Shown here: positions 51,294 to 61,383 of the stretch, piece after piece | Layout: each line of letters opens with the position of its first letter | Numbering within the stretch: position 1 is the stretch's first letter | Assembly (NCBI RefSeq): GCF_020179835.1 | Contig: NZ_JAIUDA010000002.1 | Span: 124,001 to 188,000 of the forward strand | Direction: 5' to 3' | Source of the DNA: Pantoea sp. alder81 | GTDB lineage: Bacteria; Pseudomonadota; Gammaproteobacteria; Enterobacterales; Enterobacteriaceae | DNA length: 64,000 nt | The notes under the pieces: generated by a model | What the model saw: the letters and a program-made list of their open reading frames with translations, nothing else | The model's database searches: none | Told to the model about the DNA's origin: nothing | Translations under genes and position numbers: made by a program

Positions 51294-51839
51294 AAACAGA
51301 ACTGTACCTCGTTTGACCCAAGAGTCGTTATCACATATTCGCAAATTAATGGCAAGCCATTTTTAAACGGTGAACGACATGACGCACATAATTGGCGGTT
51401 GCCCCGCATTCTTCTACCACTGGCATATTGACAGATGACTGAATAACTGCGCAAATAATTGTTATATGTCAGGGTAGTTAGCGCCACTGCAGACGTTAGT
51501 CAAGCGTAGCGGCGCAAAACAAACCAGCACAATTAAAGCGGTCTAAGGTACGCAAAAAGTATTGCATTAATATGGCATTAATAAAATATTCCGGCAAAAA
51601 ATTAACCTTTAATGCAACAATCGTGCGCCGCGCAAAACTTGTACAATGCGTTTAATTAAGTACAAGTCATTAATTGTTTTGCACCAAAATCAGGAAAATA
51701 TAAGCGGCATTGCCCCAAATATATGCACGACCATTTTGGCGGTTATCTTATTTTTATCTAACGACGCTACAATTAAATGTTAAAAAAACGCACCACGTCA
51801 CTTGATTTAACAAAACGGGCTTAGGACTCATCTGAACCG
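51294..51839. other. AT-rich region upstream of yobF-cspC
   Basis: About 550 bp, AT-rich between 51540 and 51790, with no supported gene. A 102-aa frame (51179-51487, minus) overlaps yobF in another register and is a shadow. It probably contains the yobF-cspC promoter and long leader. Confidence 0.5.
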
Positions 51840-52278
51840 CTATTCTGCAGGGTTAAGCTTGAACCTATTCTCCACGGCATAGCGTGTGTCAGATTCAACC
51901 GTTGGTAGCAATGATTGCGCCAAATCGACAGGAAGCCCATTCATGGGAACATCTGCCAGTGCAAATACGCTGCAGTGGATCGGCAGCGTTAACGCGCGCG
52001 CCATCATTTGCCATAAATTACCGTCTGACCGGGATCCAGATGATGCCCATGCATGAGCCATTTTGGTGCATAAGGGCAAATCGACAAAGCAGCAAGATTG
52101 AAGGGCTGAAAGCGTTAAGATTGAAGCCCAAAGCAGCAGCGGCAAATTGTCTGCTTTACGCTCACGTCACCAGCGCTGCACATCCCCTGGCTGGCGCAAT
52201 TCTGGTTCCGGGTTGCGGAATCCGCCTGGCGTGTGATGCGCCAGCGTTGCGTCGTGCCAGGGGGTGTTGCCAAACCAT
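51840..52278 (-). pseudogene. Decayed MBL-fold hydrolase gene (NAPE-PLD/UlaG-like)
   Basis: Translated in register, the minus strand from about 52275 reads WFGNTPWHDATLAHHTPGGF, then RNPEPELRQPGDVQRW, a TGA stop (52167-52169), then RERKADNLP. This resembles the N-terminus of bacterial metallo-beta-lactamase-fold proteins related to NAPE phospholipase D. After a large internal deletion, 51840-52060 resembles the family's C-terminus: LDPGQTV in one frame, then NLWQMMARALTLPIHCSVFA and LADVPMNG after a frameshift. The catalytic HxHxDH region is missing. It has about 146 codons against over 300 normally. Recognition is from memory of family motifs. Confidence 0.65.
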
Positions 52279-52296
52279 TACTGCTTAATTTTTCGC

Positions 52297-52572
52297 TTAA
52301 CGTTCTGGAATCATACGGATGAAGTCGCGTTGTTCGACGGCGTCCTCTTCCTCCTGCTGTTTTGCTGTGGCAGGTTGAGCATCCGCCAGGCGGCGCAACA
52401 ACGCATTTTGTTTTTTCTGCTCTTCCAGCAAGGCTTCCAGTAAGCGGATCTGCTCACTGGCGCGCACGCTGGCCCGGTTAACGAAGAACCAGGCTATCAG
52501 GGCCACAACGATAAGGATGGCCAGTACGCCATAACTCAACAACGGACTGGTATTTGCGGCTAAATCGTTCAT
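52297..52572 (-). CDS. yebO: YebO family membrane protein
   Basis: A 91-aa protein of unknown function with one N-terminal membrane helix (YGVLAILIVVALIAWFFV, about residues 13-30) and a cytoplasmic coiled-coil-like stretch (SEQIRLLEALLEEQKKQNAL). I chose the ATG at 52572, which has AGAGG 5 nt upstream, over a TTG at 52590. In E. coli mgrB follows on this side, but it is absent here. Confidence 0.88.
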   Translation of the reverse strand: MNDLAANTSPLLSYGVLAILIVVALIAWFFVNRASVRASEQIRLLEALLEEQKKQNALLRRLADAQPATAKQQEEEDAVEQRDFIRMIPER

Positions 52573-52789
52573 CACTGCCTCTATTGTCAAACGTAAAACA
52601 CTACACCGCCGCCGATTCTACTCGTTGTGCGCGGAAAAGATAATGGTTGCCAGTCGAAAGCAGATTATCCCGCATCTTGATGGCTTTCAGTTATCTCTGA
52701 TCGCTTTACTCAGCAGGACGCGGCATGCTGCTACTATAGAAATGGCAGCGACTTCAGGATAGCTGCGTTGTGTATCACAAGGAGAAAAA

Positions 52790-53026
52790 ATGCAACTATT
52801 CATTCGGGCGATAATCGTGGTGGCAGTGGTCTGGTTAGGGATGCTGTTAACCGGCTATGGCGTGCTTACCGGCAGCAATAAAAACGCGGCAGGGCTGGGC
52901 TTACAGTGTAGCTACCTCACTGCACGCGGCATGATCACCGCGCAATATCTGCATACCGACAGCGGTATCGTGGGTGTGACGGATTGTCCACTGCTGAAGA
53001 AAAGTGGTGAAGTGGTCGATAATTAA
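52790..53026 (+). CDS. yobH: YobH family small membrane/secreted protein
   Basis: A 78-aa protein of unknown function. An N-terminal hydrophobic helix (IIVVAVVWLGMLLTGYGVL) is followed by a periplasmic-type part with two cysteines (LQCSYLTARG and VTDCPLL) that could form a disulfide. AAGGAGAAAA is 2-3 nt before the ATG. Order yebO-yobH-kdgR matches E. coli. Confidence 0.9.
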   Translation: MQLFIRAIIVVAVVWLGMLLTGYGVLTGSNKNAAGLGLQCSYLTARGMITAQYLHTDSGIVGVTDCPLLKKSGEVVDN

Positions 53027-53033
53027 TCATTAA

Positions 53034-53055
53034 AACGGGCTGGCGACAGCCCGTT
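53034..53055. terminator. Hairpin between yobH and kdgR
   Basis: A perfect 8-bp stem (AACGGGCT at 53034-53041, AGCCCGTT at 53048-53055) with a GGCGAC loop lies between convergent stops, with TTAA-rich flanks. Confidence 0.65.
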
Positions 53056-53062
53056 ATACTAT

Positions 53063-53854
53063 TCAGAATGGGTAGCTGTGGTAGCCCATTTGATCGGAAA
53101 TATTGCGCGCGGCACGATGCAGCATCGCCACATATTCGTTTTTCGCTTCTTCGGAAAATCGAATGGTCGGGAACGAGATGCTCAATCCGGCAATCACTAC
53201 GCCGAAGCGGTCGAAAACCGGCACAGCGATACAGCGCAAGCCTTCTTCCTGTTCTTCGTTGTCTTCACCAAACCCCTGCACTTTCACCTGATCTAACACC
53301 TCAAGCAACGCTTCTGCACTGACGATGGTATTCGCGGTGCTACGACGAAACTCGACGTCGCTCAGGATCTCCTGCACCTCAGTGCGATCGCGCCATGCCA
53401 GCAATACTTTTCCGATGGCGGTGGTGTGCAGCGGATTACGACGACCGATGCGCGAGTACATGCGCAGGTTATACAGCGAATCGATTTTATGGATGTAGAC
53501 AATGCTGTCTTCTTCCAGCGCACCAAGGTGAATCGTCTCTTTAGTCAGGCGTGACAGTTCGCGCATTTCGACATCGGCACTACGAATCAGGTCGACGTTT
53601 TGCAGTGCCTTGGCACCCAATTCAAACAGCTTGAGCGTCAGCGAATATTTTTCACTTTCCCCTTCCTGCGCCACGTAACCCAACGATTTCATGGTCTGCA
53701 GAAAGCGGTATACCGTGCTTTTCGACATCATCACCCGTTGCGACAGCTCGGTGATACCATGATCGCGATCTTCGCCCAGCGCCTGTAAAATGCCGAACAC
53801 TTTCATTACCGAAGAAACGGAGTCTGGCTGTTTATCGTTATCACTGCTCGCCAT
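53063..53854 (-). CDS. kdgR: KdgR pectin/KDG catabolism repressor
   Basis: A 263-aa IclR-family regulator. The winged helix (DHGITELSQRVMMSKSTVYRFLQTMKSLGYV) is followed by the effector domain (GLRCIAVPVFDRFGVVIAGLSISFP). In soft-rot and other enterobacteria it represses pectinolysis and 2-keto-3-deoxygluconate use. The start at 53854 (MASSDNDKQPDS) equals the E. coli length. Divergent from yebQ. Confidence 0.95.
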   Translation of the reverse strand: MASSDNDKQPDSVSSVMKVFGILQALGEDRDHGITELSQRVMMSKSTVYRFLQTMKSLGYVAQEGESEKYSLTLKLFELGAKALQNVDLIRSADVEMRELSRLTKETIHLGALEEDSIVYIHKIDSLYNLRMYSRIGRRNPLHTTAIGKVLLAWRDRTEVQEILSDVEFRRSTANTIVSAEALLEVLDQVKVQGFGEDNEEQEEGLRCIAVPVFDRFGVVIAGLSISFPTIRFSEEAKNEYVAMLHRAARNISDQMGYHSYPF

Positions 53855-54047
53855 TGCGCGTATCCTTTTTTGACGGTGTTTCAAAAAAAACGGAACATGA
53901 GCGTCAGTATATGCGTTTCAGACCAGTGGCAGCAATGACTGGCGTTCAGCGACACATTCCTTCGTAATTTTATGTCAATCAATGCGGTGCTTTCCGACAC
54001 GAAATTGATTAGCATGATGATATTCACTTCCTTCACTTATTCCCTAT

Positions 54048-55430
54048 ATGTCTCCTACAGTTTCTCAGGATGGATTACCTGTTCCGCAGCGATACGGCGC
54101 GATTATCACTATTGCGCTAGGTATCATGATGGCGGTGCTGGATGGCGCCATCGCCAACGTCGCTTTACCGACTATTGCGCGTGAACTGAACGCCAGCCCC
54201 GCTGAATCAATCTGGATTGTTAACGCCTATCAAATTGCGATTGTTATCTCGCTGCTGTCGCTCTCGTTTCTGGGGGATATGCTGGGTTATCGCCGTGTTT
54301 ATCAGGTAGGCCTGGGGTTGTTTATCGCCACTTCACTCTTTTGTGCCCTCTCCTCTTCTCTCAATATGCTCACCGTGGCGCGCATTCTGCAGGGATTTGG
54401 TGGCGCAGCATTGATGAGTGTGAATACAGCTCTGATTCGCATCATCTATCCACAGCGTTTTCTTGGCCGCGGTATGGCGATCAACTCGTTGATTGTCGCG
54501 GTGTCGAGCGCAGCGGGTCCAACGGTGGCTGCCGCGATTCTCTCCATCGCCAGCTGGAAATGGTTATTCCTGATCAACATCCCTTTAGGGATTGTTGCCC
54601 TGTGGCTGGCGCTGCGTTTCCTGCCCGACAACACGCAAAAAGCCAAACAGCAGAAGTTCGATATTCCCAGCGCCATCATGAACGCCCTGTTCTTCGGCCT
54701 GCTCATTTCGGCACTTAGTGGCTTCTCTCAAGGGCAGGACCGCTGGTTGATTCTGGCTGAAGTGGTGGCATTGGTGCTGGTAGGCGTGGTGTTTGTTCGT
54801 CGTCAGTTGGCGATGCCAGTGCCGCTGTTGCCGGTTGATTTGCTGCGCATTCCGATCTTCTCGCTGTCGCTCTGCACCTCGATTTGCTCATTCTGCGCGC
54901 AGATGCTGGCCATGGTTTCATTGCCGTTCTTCCTGCAGAACGTGCTGGGTCGGGATGAAGTCGCGACCGGACTTCTGCTCACGCCATGGCCGCTGGCCAC
55001 CATGGTGTTGGCACCAATTGCGGGACGGCTGATTGAAAAAGTCCATGCAGGTTTGTTAGGGGGGCTGGGGCTGGCGATGTTCGCGGCAGGCCTGTTCCTG
55101 CTGGCGCTGCTGCCTTCGCAGCCATCCGACATTGATATCATCTGGCGCATGATGCTATGCGGTGCGGGCTTTGGTTTGTTCCAGTCACCAAACAACCACA
55201 CTATCATCTCCTCTGCACCACGTCATCGTAGCGGTGGCGCCAGCGGGATGCTGGGGACGGCGCGTTTAGTCGGGCAGAGCAGCGGTGCCGCGCTGGTTGC
55301 GTTGATGTTTAACCTGTTCAACGACAGCGGAACGCATGCGTCACTGATTTTAGCGGGAAGTTTCGCTACGGTAGCGGCCGTTGTCAGCATGTCGCGTATG
55401 ACGCAATCGAGTCAGACTGCTGAGTCTTAA
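54048..55430 (+). CDS. yebQ: MFS transporter YebQ (DHA2 type)
   Basis: A 460-aa transporter with 14 predicted helices, the layout of the DHA2 drug-proton antiporter group. TM1 motif MAVLDGAIANVALPTIA matches motif D1, and SFLGDMLGYRRVYQVG is motif A. Substrate is unknown; pairing with divergent kdgR, also in E. coli, suggests possible KdgR control. There is no strong ribosome-binding site before the chosen ATG. Confidence 0.92.
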   Translation: MSPTVSQDGLPVPQRYGAIITIALGIMMAVLDGAIANVALPTIARELNASPAESIWIVNAYQIAIVISLLSLSFLGDMLGYRRVYQVGLGLFIATSLFCALSSSLNMLTVARILQGFGGAALMSVNTALIRIIYPQRFLGRGMAINSLIVAVSSAAGPTVAAAILSIASWKWLFLINIPLGIVALWLALRFLPDNTQKAKQQKFDIPSAIMNALFFGLLISALSGFSQGQDRWLILAEVVALVLVGVVFVRRQLAMPVPLLPVDLLRIPIFSLSLCTSICSFCAQMLAMVSLPFFLQNVLGRDEVATGLLLTPWPLATMVLAPIAGRLIEKVHAGLLGGLGLAMFAAGLFLLALLPSQPSDIDIIWRMMLCGAGFGLFQSPNNHTIISSAPRHRSGGASGMLGTARLVGQSSGAALVALMFNLFNDSGTHASLILAGSFATVAAVVSMSRMTQSSQTAES

Positions 55431-55435
55431 AAAAC

Positions 55436-55465
55436 AACAAGGGTGCCCAATTGGGCACCCTTGTT
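55436..55465. terminator. Bidirectional terminator between yebQ and htpX
   Basis: A 30-bp perfect palindrome (arms of 15) centred on AATT lies between the convergent yebQ and htpX stops. The arm ends are AACAA and TTGTT, so it works as a hairpin from either side. Confidence 0.8.
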
Positions 55466-55483
55466 CATTGCAACAGCCAATCA

Positions 55484-56365
55484 TTATTTCAGATAGTCGC
55501 CGTTACGCAGCGCTTCGATACGCTTATCGAGCGGCGGGTGCGACATAAACAACTCGCTCAACGATTTGCTTTTACCGTTGATACAGAACGCCATCATGCT
55601 GCTTGGCTCCTGCGGCTCGTAGCTGGTTTTCAAACGCTGCAGAGCGGCAATCATCTTCTCGCGGCCCACCAGTTTGGCTGAACCTGCATCCGCGTGGAAT
55701 TCACGGTGACGTGAGAACCACATGGTAATGATGCTGGCGAGAATACCGAACACCAGTTCCAGTACGGTCGCGACCGCAAAATAGACCAGCGGGTTGCCGT
55801 TGCTGCTCTCTTCACCGTCGCGGTTACCTGACAGGAAGCCCGATGCCACCTGCGCGATAATACGCGAAATGAAGATCACGAAGGTGTTCACCACACCCTG
55901 AATCAGCGTCATGGTGATCATGTCACCGTTAGCGATGTGGGCGATTTCGTGCGCCAGCACCGCTTCCGCTTCATCACGGCTCATGTTCTGTAATAAACCG
56001 GTAGAAACTGCGACCAGTGAGGCATCACGGCGTGCACCGGTAGCAAAAGCGTTAATGTCTGGCGCGTGATAAATCGCCACCTGCGGCATCGCAATGCCGG
56101 ACTGTTGAGCCTGGCGACTGACGGTATCCATCAGCCAGCGTTCTGTCTCGTTACGGGGTTGTTGAATCACTTCACCGCCGACGGAGCGTAACGCCATCCA
56201 TTTAGACATCAGCAGTGAAACAAACGCACCGCCAAAGCCAAACAGACCTGCCATAATCATCAGACCCTGAACACTGCTTGACTGAATTCCTGTCAGACTC
56301 AGAATCAGTCCGAATACCAACATCACCGCCAGGTTGGTGACCAGGAAAAGCGCAATACGCATCAT
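55484..56365 (-). CDS. htpX: Membrane zinc metalloprotease HtpX
   Basis: A 293-aa inner-membrane M48 peptidase that degrades misfolded membrane proteins together with FtsH. Zinc motif HEIAH (His139, Glu140, His143) is in [14 protein letters not shown], and the third ligand Glu lies in [15 protein letters not shown]. Four hydrophobic segments are present, two before and two after the motif. The length equals the E. coli protein. In E. coli it is heat-inducible through CpxR and sigma-32. Confidence 0.96.
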   Translation of the reverse strand: MMRIALFLVTNLAVMLVFGLILSLTGIQSSSVQGLMIMAGLFGFGGAFVSLLMSKWMALRSVGGEVIQQPRNETERWLMDTVSRQAQQSGIAMPQVAIYHAPDINAFATGARRDASLVAVSTGLLQNMSRDEAEAVLAHEIAHIANGDMITMTLIQGVVNTFVIFISRIIAQVASGFLSGNRDGEESSNGNPLVYFAVATVLELVFGILASIITMWFSRHREFHADAGSAKLVGREKMIAALQRLKTSYEPQEPSSMMAFCINGKSKSLSELFMSHPPLDKRIEALRNGDYLK

Positions 56366-56540
56366 AAACGTTAATCTTCCTCAGTTGTGCTCGCGCTCAT
56401 GCGCGGATATACATCCTATGTCCATTGCGCAGGTTTTCAAGCAACCTTAATCTTTAAGTGTCTAAAAAGACATAACTTTACATTTGGTAATGATGTGCGC
56501 AAATCGGCCCATAAGCCGCAATGAACAATATCTCTGGTGC

Positions 56541-56568
56541 AAAAAAAAACACCGCCGGAGCGGTGCTT
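56541..56568 (-). terminator. prc terminator
   Basis: A 6-bp stem (CACCGC / GCGGTG, loop CGGA at 56556-56559) is followed on the minus strand by nine T. It lies 17 bp after the prc stop. Confidence 0.88.
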
Positions 56569-56584
56569 TTCATTCAGCGAAAAT

Positions 56585-58624
56585 TTACTTCGCGCCTTCT
56601 GCAGCAGGCTGGGTTTTCTCCAGCTGCGCCATGTCATTGGCGATTTTCACCGTTTCGTCCAGATACGGGTCCGGCTCTTTATAGTCTTTCGGCAAATCTT
56701 CGATGCTCTTCAGCGGTGCTTTGCCTTCTGCCTGATAGCGCGCGTTAATGCGTTCCAGACGCAGTGCATCATCTTCATGGTTCTCTTTCTCACGCTGGCC
56801 GAGATTGAGCGACACGATATTGCGTTTGTCTTTCATCGCGTCAAAGCGCGCAATATCTTTCATGATGTACTGGAACTCGCGATCTTTAGCGATACGATCG
56901 GCGTGCTCTTTGGTCAGCTGCGGCACCAGCGCGGTGATATCACCGGTTTTGGTGTAAGTCGCGGCATTCACGCTATCCCATGGCAGCGCGTTGTCCTCAA
57001 ACTTCTCACCGGTTTCCGCCGCTTCTACGCCGGTTGGCATCAGCAGATCCGGCGTCACGCCTTTACGCTGAGTACTGCCACCGTTGATACGATAGAACTT
57101 CTGGATGGTGTATTGCACTGAGCCCAGCGCCGGCCATTCAGGACGCAGCATCTGATCGTAGATGCGGTTCAGCGAACGGTACTGCTGAACGGTGCCTTTA
57201 CCAAAGGTCGGTTCACCGACAATCAGTGCACGGCCGTAATCCTGCATCGCTGCAGCAAAGATTTCAGATGCGGAAGCACTGAAGCGATCGACCAGCACCA
57301 CCAGCGGACCTTTGTAATAAACGATGCCGTCGTTATCACTGTCCTGGCGCACGCGACCGTTGTTGTCACGCACCTGCACCACTGGGCCACTTGGAATAAA
57401 CAGACCAGACAGTGATACCGCTTCGGTGAGCGCTCCGCCGCCGTTGGTACGCAAATCAATCACGATGCTGTCGACGTTCTGCTTCTGCAGTTTTTGCAGC
57501 TGTACTTTCACATCATCAGTCAGGCCAACGTAGAAACCTGGAATATCCAGTACGCCAACTTTCTCTTTACCGACGTTGTGCACGGTGCCTTTAACAGCAC
57601 GGTCTTCCAGACGGATCTTCTCACGCGTCAGCGTCACGGTACGGGTTTTGGTGCCCTTACCGGCTGGCAGGATTTCCAGGCGCACTTTGCTGCCTTTCGG
57701 TCCTTTGATTTTGGAGACCACATCATCCAGACGCCAGCCAATCACATCTTCCATTGGCTTGCCGGGCTGGGCAACACCGACAATCCGGTCGCCAACACTG
57801 ATGGATTTACTCTTAGCAGCCGGACCACCGGCGACCATGGAGTTGATTACGGTGTAATCGTCGTCCATTTGCAGCACCGCACCGATACCTTCCAGCGACA
57901 GGCTCATTTCGGTATTGAACTGTTCGGTGTTACGCGGTGACAGATAGTTGGTGTGCGGATCGATTTCATGCGCGAAGGCGGTCATCGCCAACTGGAACAC
58001 ATCTTCGCTGTTGCTCTGCGCCAGGCGGCGGATTGCAAAGTTGTAACGCTTGGTCAGCGTTTCGCGGATCTCTTTGTCATCTTTGCCAGCCAGTTTCAGG
58101 CTCAGCTCATCATATTTAACTTTGGCATCCCACAGCGCATTCAGCTCATCGCTGCTTTTTGGCCATGGCGATTTTGCACGGTCAATGTCGATGGTGTCAT
58201 TGCCGCTAAAGGTCATCGGGCGGCTCAGCACGCTCAGCGCATATTGATAGCGCTCAAAGCGGCGTTTCTGCGCCAGATTATAGAGATCGTAGAACACATC
58301 CAGCTTACCGCTGCGCAGTTCATCACCGAGGGTGGTTTTCTTGTCGGCAAATTGGGCAACGTCCGAGGCCAGCAACACATTATGGTTATAGTCGAGCAGA
58401 TTCAGGTAGCGATCAAAAATTTTCGCGGAGAAATCCTGATTCAAATCGAACTGACGATAGTGTGAGCGAGTAAAACGCGAAGTCACGCGTTCACTGACGG
58501 TAGGATGCTGCGGGTCTTCATGTAACTGTGGAATCTGATCAGCGCGAGTAATGTTATCTGCGCCAAAGGTGGGGCCTGCTAACAGCAGGCCCGCGATCAT
58601 ACCGATCTTTAAAATGTTGTTCAT
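56585..58624 (-). CDS. prc: Tail-specific protease Prc (Tsp)
   Basis: A 679-aa periplasmic C-terminal processing protease. A signal peptide (MNNILKIGMIAGLLLAGPTF) is followed by an N-terminal helical domain, a PDZ domain (GIGAVLQMDDDYTVINSMVAGGPAAKS), and the S41 domain with the catalytic Ser near residue 451 (DRFSASASEIF) and Lys in EPTFGKGTVQ. With NlpI it degrades MepS in E. coli and also processes FtsI. The start at 58624 gives the E. coli length. proQ lies 19 bp upstream in the same operon. Confidence 0.96.
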   Translation of the reverse strand: MNNILKIGMIAGLLLAGPTFGADNITRADQIPQLHEDPQHPTVSERVTSRFTRSHYRQFDLNQDFSAKIFDRYLNLLDYNHNVLLASDVAQFADKKTTLGDELRSGKLDVFYDLYNLAQKRRFERYQYALSVLSRPMTFSGNDTIDIDRAKSPWPKSSDELNALWDAKVKYDELSLKLAGKDDKEIRETLTKRYNFAIRRLAQSNSEDVFQLAMTAFAHEIDPHTNYLSPRNTEQFNTEMSLSLEGIGAVLQMDDDYTVINSMVAGGPAAKSKSISVGDRIVGVAQPGKPMEDVIGWRLDDVVSKIKGPKGSKVRLEILPAGKGTKTRTVTLTREKIRLEDRAVKGTVHNVGKEKVGVLDIPGFYVGLTDDVKVQLQKLQKQNVDSIVIDLRTNGGGALTEAVSLSGLFIPSGPVVQVRDNNGRVRQDSDNDGIVYYKGPLVVLVDRFSASASEIFAAAMQDYGRALIVGEPTFGKGTVQQYRSLNRIYDQMLRPEWPALGSVQYTIQKFYRINGGSTQRKGVTPDLLMPTGVEAAETGEKFEDNALPWDSVNAATYTKTGDITALVPQLTKEHADRIAKDREFQYIMKDIARFDAMKDKRNIVSLNLGQREKENHEDDALRLERINARYQAEGKAPLKSIEDLPKDYKEPDPYLDETVKIANDMAQLEKTQPAAEGAK

Positions 58625-58643
58625 GCCGAGGTCAGCCTCCGTT

Positions 58644-59324
58644 TCAGAACTGCAAGTGTTCTGCGCGCACAATCATAGCCATGCCGGAAGCGAGTTGCAC
58701 CCGAACGCCATCCTTGGTGATTTCAAGAATGGTGGCGTCCATTGCACTTTTCCCTGCTTTAACTTTGATGTTCTGGCCGAGCTGCAAAGTTGAGGTGTCA
58801 GTGACAGGTACGGCTCGCGGTGGGCGCGGTGCAGCAGTACGTTCTGCAGATGCGGCACGCGGGGCCTGTGGACGAGGCTTGCGTGGTGCGTCGCCTTCAG
58901 CCGGCTTGCGAGGAGCAGGTTTGCGCGGACGACGTTCAGCGGTCTCTTCACCGGCTTCACGTTTCTTCGCTTTTTGCTGCTCACGCTGCGCCTGAACGCG
59001 CGCTTTGGCTTCTTCCAGCTGCTTGCGTGCATGTTCGACGTGTTGCTCGTCCAGCACGCCACAGGCGTTGCCATCAAGATCAACACGGATTGCACCCGCT
59101 TTAATGCCGTACAGATAACGCCAGCTTGAGGTATAAAGGCGCAAGGCTGAACGCAGTTGCGTCTTGCTCAGGTTGTTTTCACCCTGAACGCGCTCAACCA
59201 GATCCTGGAAGATACCGATTTTAAGCGGACGCGCTTCACCTTCGGCGCTAAAACATTGCGGAAAACGTTCCGCCAAAAAGGCGATCACTTCTTTACTGCT
59301 ATTCAACTTAGGTTGATTTTCCAT
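58644..59324 (-). CDS. proQ: RNA chaperone ProQ
   Basis: A 226-aa FinO-domain RNA-binding protein. The N-terminal FinO domain (residues 1-120, with [41 protein letters not shown]) binds structured sRNAs and mRNA 3' ends. A long basic Arg/Lys/Pro linker ([20 protein letters not shown]) joins a C-terminal Tudor-like domain ([20 protein letters not shown]). It precedes prc in the same operon, as in E. coli. Confidence 0.95.
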   Translation of the reverse strand: MENQPKLNSSKEVIAFLAERFPQCFSAEGEARPLKIGIFQDLVERVQGENNLSKTQLRSALRLYTSSWRYLYGIKAGAIRVDLDGNACGVLDEQHVEHARKQLEEAKARVQAQREQQKAKKREAGEETAERRPRKPAPRKPAEGDAPRKPRPQAPRAASAERTAAPRPPRAVPVTDTSTLQLGQNIKVKAGKSAMDATILEITKDGVRVQLASGMAMIVRAEHLQF

Positions 59325-59420
59325 GAAATTTCCTGATTACTACGGGTTTGCCGACCAGAGCAGGCATGAACAGGCGACATTATAATGACAACATCGCCAA
59401 ATGCTATGTGATCCAGTCGA

Positions 59421-59921
59421 TTAGCTGCGTGACAGTTGAATAAATTTTTCGATGTCACTGCCCGCCAGCACTTCACAAAGCCCGTCGGTAAGGGCCACCA
59501 GCCCCGTTTGATCCTCATTATCGAAGCGAGAATAAACCGTACTATCAATGTCTAAAACACCCACTAAGGTGCCGTTCACTTTCAGAGGAATCACGATTTC
59601 GGCGTTGCTGGCCGCGTCACAAGCGATATGGCCTGGGAACGCATGCACATCCTCAACGAGCTGTACTTTATCCTCTGCAATCGCTGTGCCACAAACCCCT
59701 TTGCCCACCGGAATACGAACGCAGGCAATTTTGCCCTGGAACGGGCCCAGCACCAGCGTATTCGGCTCGGTCAGCAAGTAGAATCCTGCCCAGTTCACGC
59801 CTTCCAGACGTTCAAACAACAGCGCACTGCAATTACCCAGTGCCGCCAGGAAAGAGGTTTCGCCCGCTAATAGTGCACGGACATCGCGATTTAAATCCTC
59901 GTAAAAGGCTTTCTTGTTCAT
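59421..59921 (-). CDS. msrC: Free methionine-(R)-sulfoxide reductase MsrC
   Basis: A 166-aa single GAF-domain enzyme that reduces free methionine-R-sulfoxide. The three catalytic/resolving cysteines Cys67 (IACVRI), Cys77 (GKGVCGTA) and Cys101 (HIACDAASN) have the E. coli YebR spacing. Protein-bound oxidised methionine is handled by MsrB, encoded at 8343-8753. It is upstream of proQ on the same strand with a 96-bp gap and divergent from letA. Confidence 0.95.
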   Translation of the reverse strand: MNKKAFYEDLNRDVRALLAGETSFLAALGNCSALLFERLEGVNWAGFYLLTEPNTLVLGPFQGKIACVRIPVGKGVCGTAIAEDKVQLVEDVHAFPGHIACDAASNAEIVIPLKVNGTLVGVLDIDSTVYSRFDNEDQTGLVALTDGLCEVLAGSDIEKFIQLSRS

Positions 59922-60096
59922 TGTTTAACCATAACTCGTCACTGTCGTGAGCTTGTTGTCACTCAGTTGTTAAAATAAGCACTAATAATCCAGCCCCATC
60001 AGGTGAATCATTGTGTTAGTTACTATACCCTTAGCAGTCGGTGGTTAAGACTATTCTTGTACCACTCCCTATTGCAGTCAGAATGCTCTGAACAGC

Positions 60097-61383
60097 ATGC
60101 CGGTAAACGTAACGAACGATGGGCCACTTGCGTCACCTATGAAAATTCACGCTATCAGCCAGACGTTGCCCCACGCACGTTATCAGCGTTGTCCGCAATG
60201 CGATACCCTTTTTTCCTTACCGGATGTGAAATCGCATCAGTCGGCGCATTGCCCGCGCTGCCATGCAAAAATTCAAAGCGGCCGCGACTGGTCAATGACA
60301 CGACTCACCGTGATGGCGGTGACTATGATCGTGCTGATGCCCTTCGCCTTCAGCCTGCCATTGGTAGATATTCGCTTGCTCGGCATGCGTATTAACGCCA
60401 GCCTGGTGGAAGGCGTGATACAGATGGCGCAACAGGGCAACGTCCTGACGGCCTCAATGGTGGCGTTCTGTACAGTTGGCGCGCCCGTAACTTTAGTCGC
60501 GGGCATCTGCTATTTATGGATTGGCAACGCCCTCGGGATGAACCTGCGTCCGGTGCTGCTGATGCTGGAGAAGCTGAAAGAGTGGGTGATGCTGGATATC
60601 TATCTGGTCGGTGTGGCGGTCGCTTCTATAAAGGTGCAGGATTACGCCGCGCTGGAAGTGGGCTATGGTCTGGTGGCCTATATCGCCCTCACGGTGCTGA
60701 GCCTGCTGACGCTGATTCACCTTAATGTTGAAGAGCTGTGGGAACACTATTATCCGCAGGCGATACCGACCTCACCTCCTGAACAGTGGCAGGTGTGTCT
60801 GAACTGTCATCAAACCGGCGTGCCGGACGATCGCGGGCGCTGTATGCGTTGCCATACGCCACTGGATTTTCGTCGCCGCCACAGTTTGCAGAAGTCCTGG
60901 GCTGCATTGATTGCTTCGATTGTCTTGCTGATCCCCGCTAACCTGCTGCCAATTTCGGTGGTGTACGTTAATGGTGCTCGCCGGGAAGATACCATTTTCT
61001 CCGGTATTCTGGGCTTGGCTTCAGGCAACGTGCCGGTGGCGGCGGTGGTGTTTATCGCCAGTATTCTGGTGCCATTTACCAAAGTGTTAGTGATGCTGAC
61101 TTTGCTCATTAGCATCCATTTTAAATGCGAACAGGGCATAAAAACCCGTATTCGATTGCTGCGTGCCATCACCTGGGTGGGACGCTGGTCGATGTTGGAT
61201 CTGTTCGTGATTGCGGTCACCATGTCATTGGTGAATCGCGATCAACTGCTGGCTTTTACCATGGGACCTGCCGCCTTCTATTTCGGTGCGGCAGTCATCC
61301 TGACCATTATGGCTGTAGAGTGGCTTGACAGCCGCCTGATCTGGGATGCACATGCAACAGGAAACGCAGACTACACCGACTAA
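60097..61383 (+). CDS. letA: Intermembrane lipid transport protein LetA (YebS)
   Basis: A 428-aa PqiA-family inner-membrane protein, partner of LetB in moving lipids between the two membranes. It has two repeats, each with a zinc-ribbon-like CxxC pair ([11 protein letters not shown] and [19 protein letters not shown] and RCMRCHTPL) and four helices. The start is uncertain: ATG 60097 gives the E. coli length and aligns weakly over the N-terminus, ATG 60139 ([11 protein letters not shown]) is the alternative, and neither has a clear ribosome-binding site. letB starts inside its 3' end. Confidence 0.92.
   Translation: MPVNVTNDGPLASPMKIHAISQTLPHARYQRCPQCDTLFSLPDVKSHQSAHCPRCHAKIQSGRDWSMTRLTVMAVTMIVLMPFAFSLPLVDIRLLGMRINASLVEGVIQMAQQGNVLTASMVAFCTVGAPVTLVAGICYLWIGNALGMNLRPVLLMLEKLKEWVMLDIYLVGVAVASIKVQDYAALEVGYGLVAYIALTVLSLLTLIHLNVEELWEHYYPQAIPTSPPEQWQVCLNCHQTGVPDDRGRCMRCHTPLDFRRRHSLQKSWAALIASIVLLIPANLLPISVVYVNGARREDTIFSGILGLASGNVPVAAVVFIASILVPFTKVLVMLTLLISIHFKCEQGIKTRIRLLRAITWVGRWSMLDLFVIAVTMSLVNRDQLLAFTMGPAAFYFGAAVILTIMAVEWLDSRLIWDAHATGNADYTD

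Noticed and set aside
51179..51487. 102-aa open frame overlapping yobF
   Set aside because: It is in a different register from the recognisable YobF peptide, and its sequence matches nothing I know.
51884..52288. 134-aa open frame on the + strand
   Set aside because: It lies antisense to the MBL-fold remnant, has no ribosome-binding site, and its composition (many Ala, Arg, Cys) is that of a shadow frame.
53870..53905. Possible KdgR box between kdgR and yebQ
   Set aside because: TGTTTC and GGAACA halves are present but in the opposite order to the KdgR consensus (GAAACA..TGTTTC) and interrupted by an A tract.
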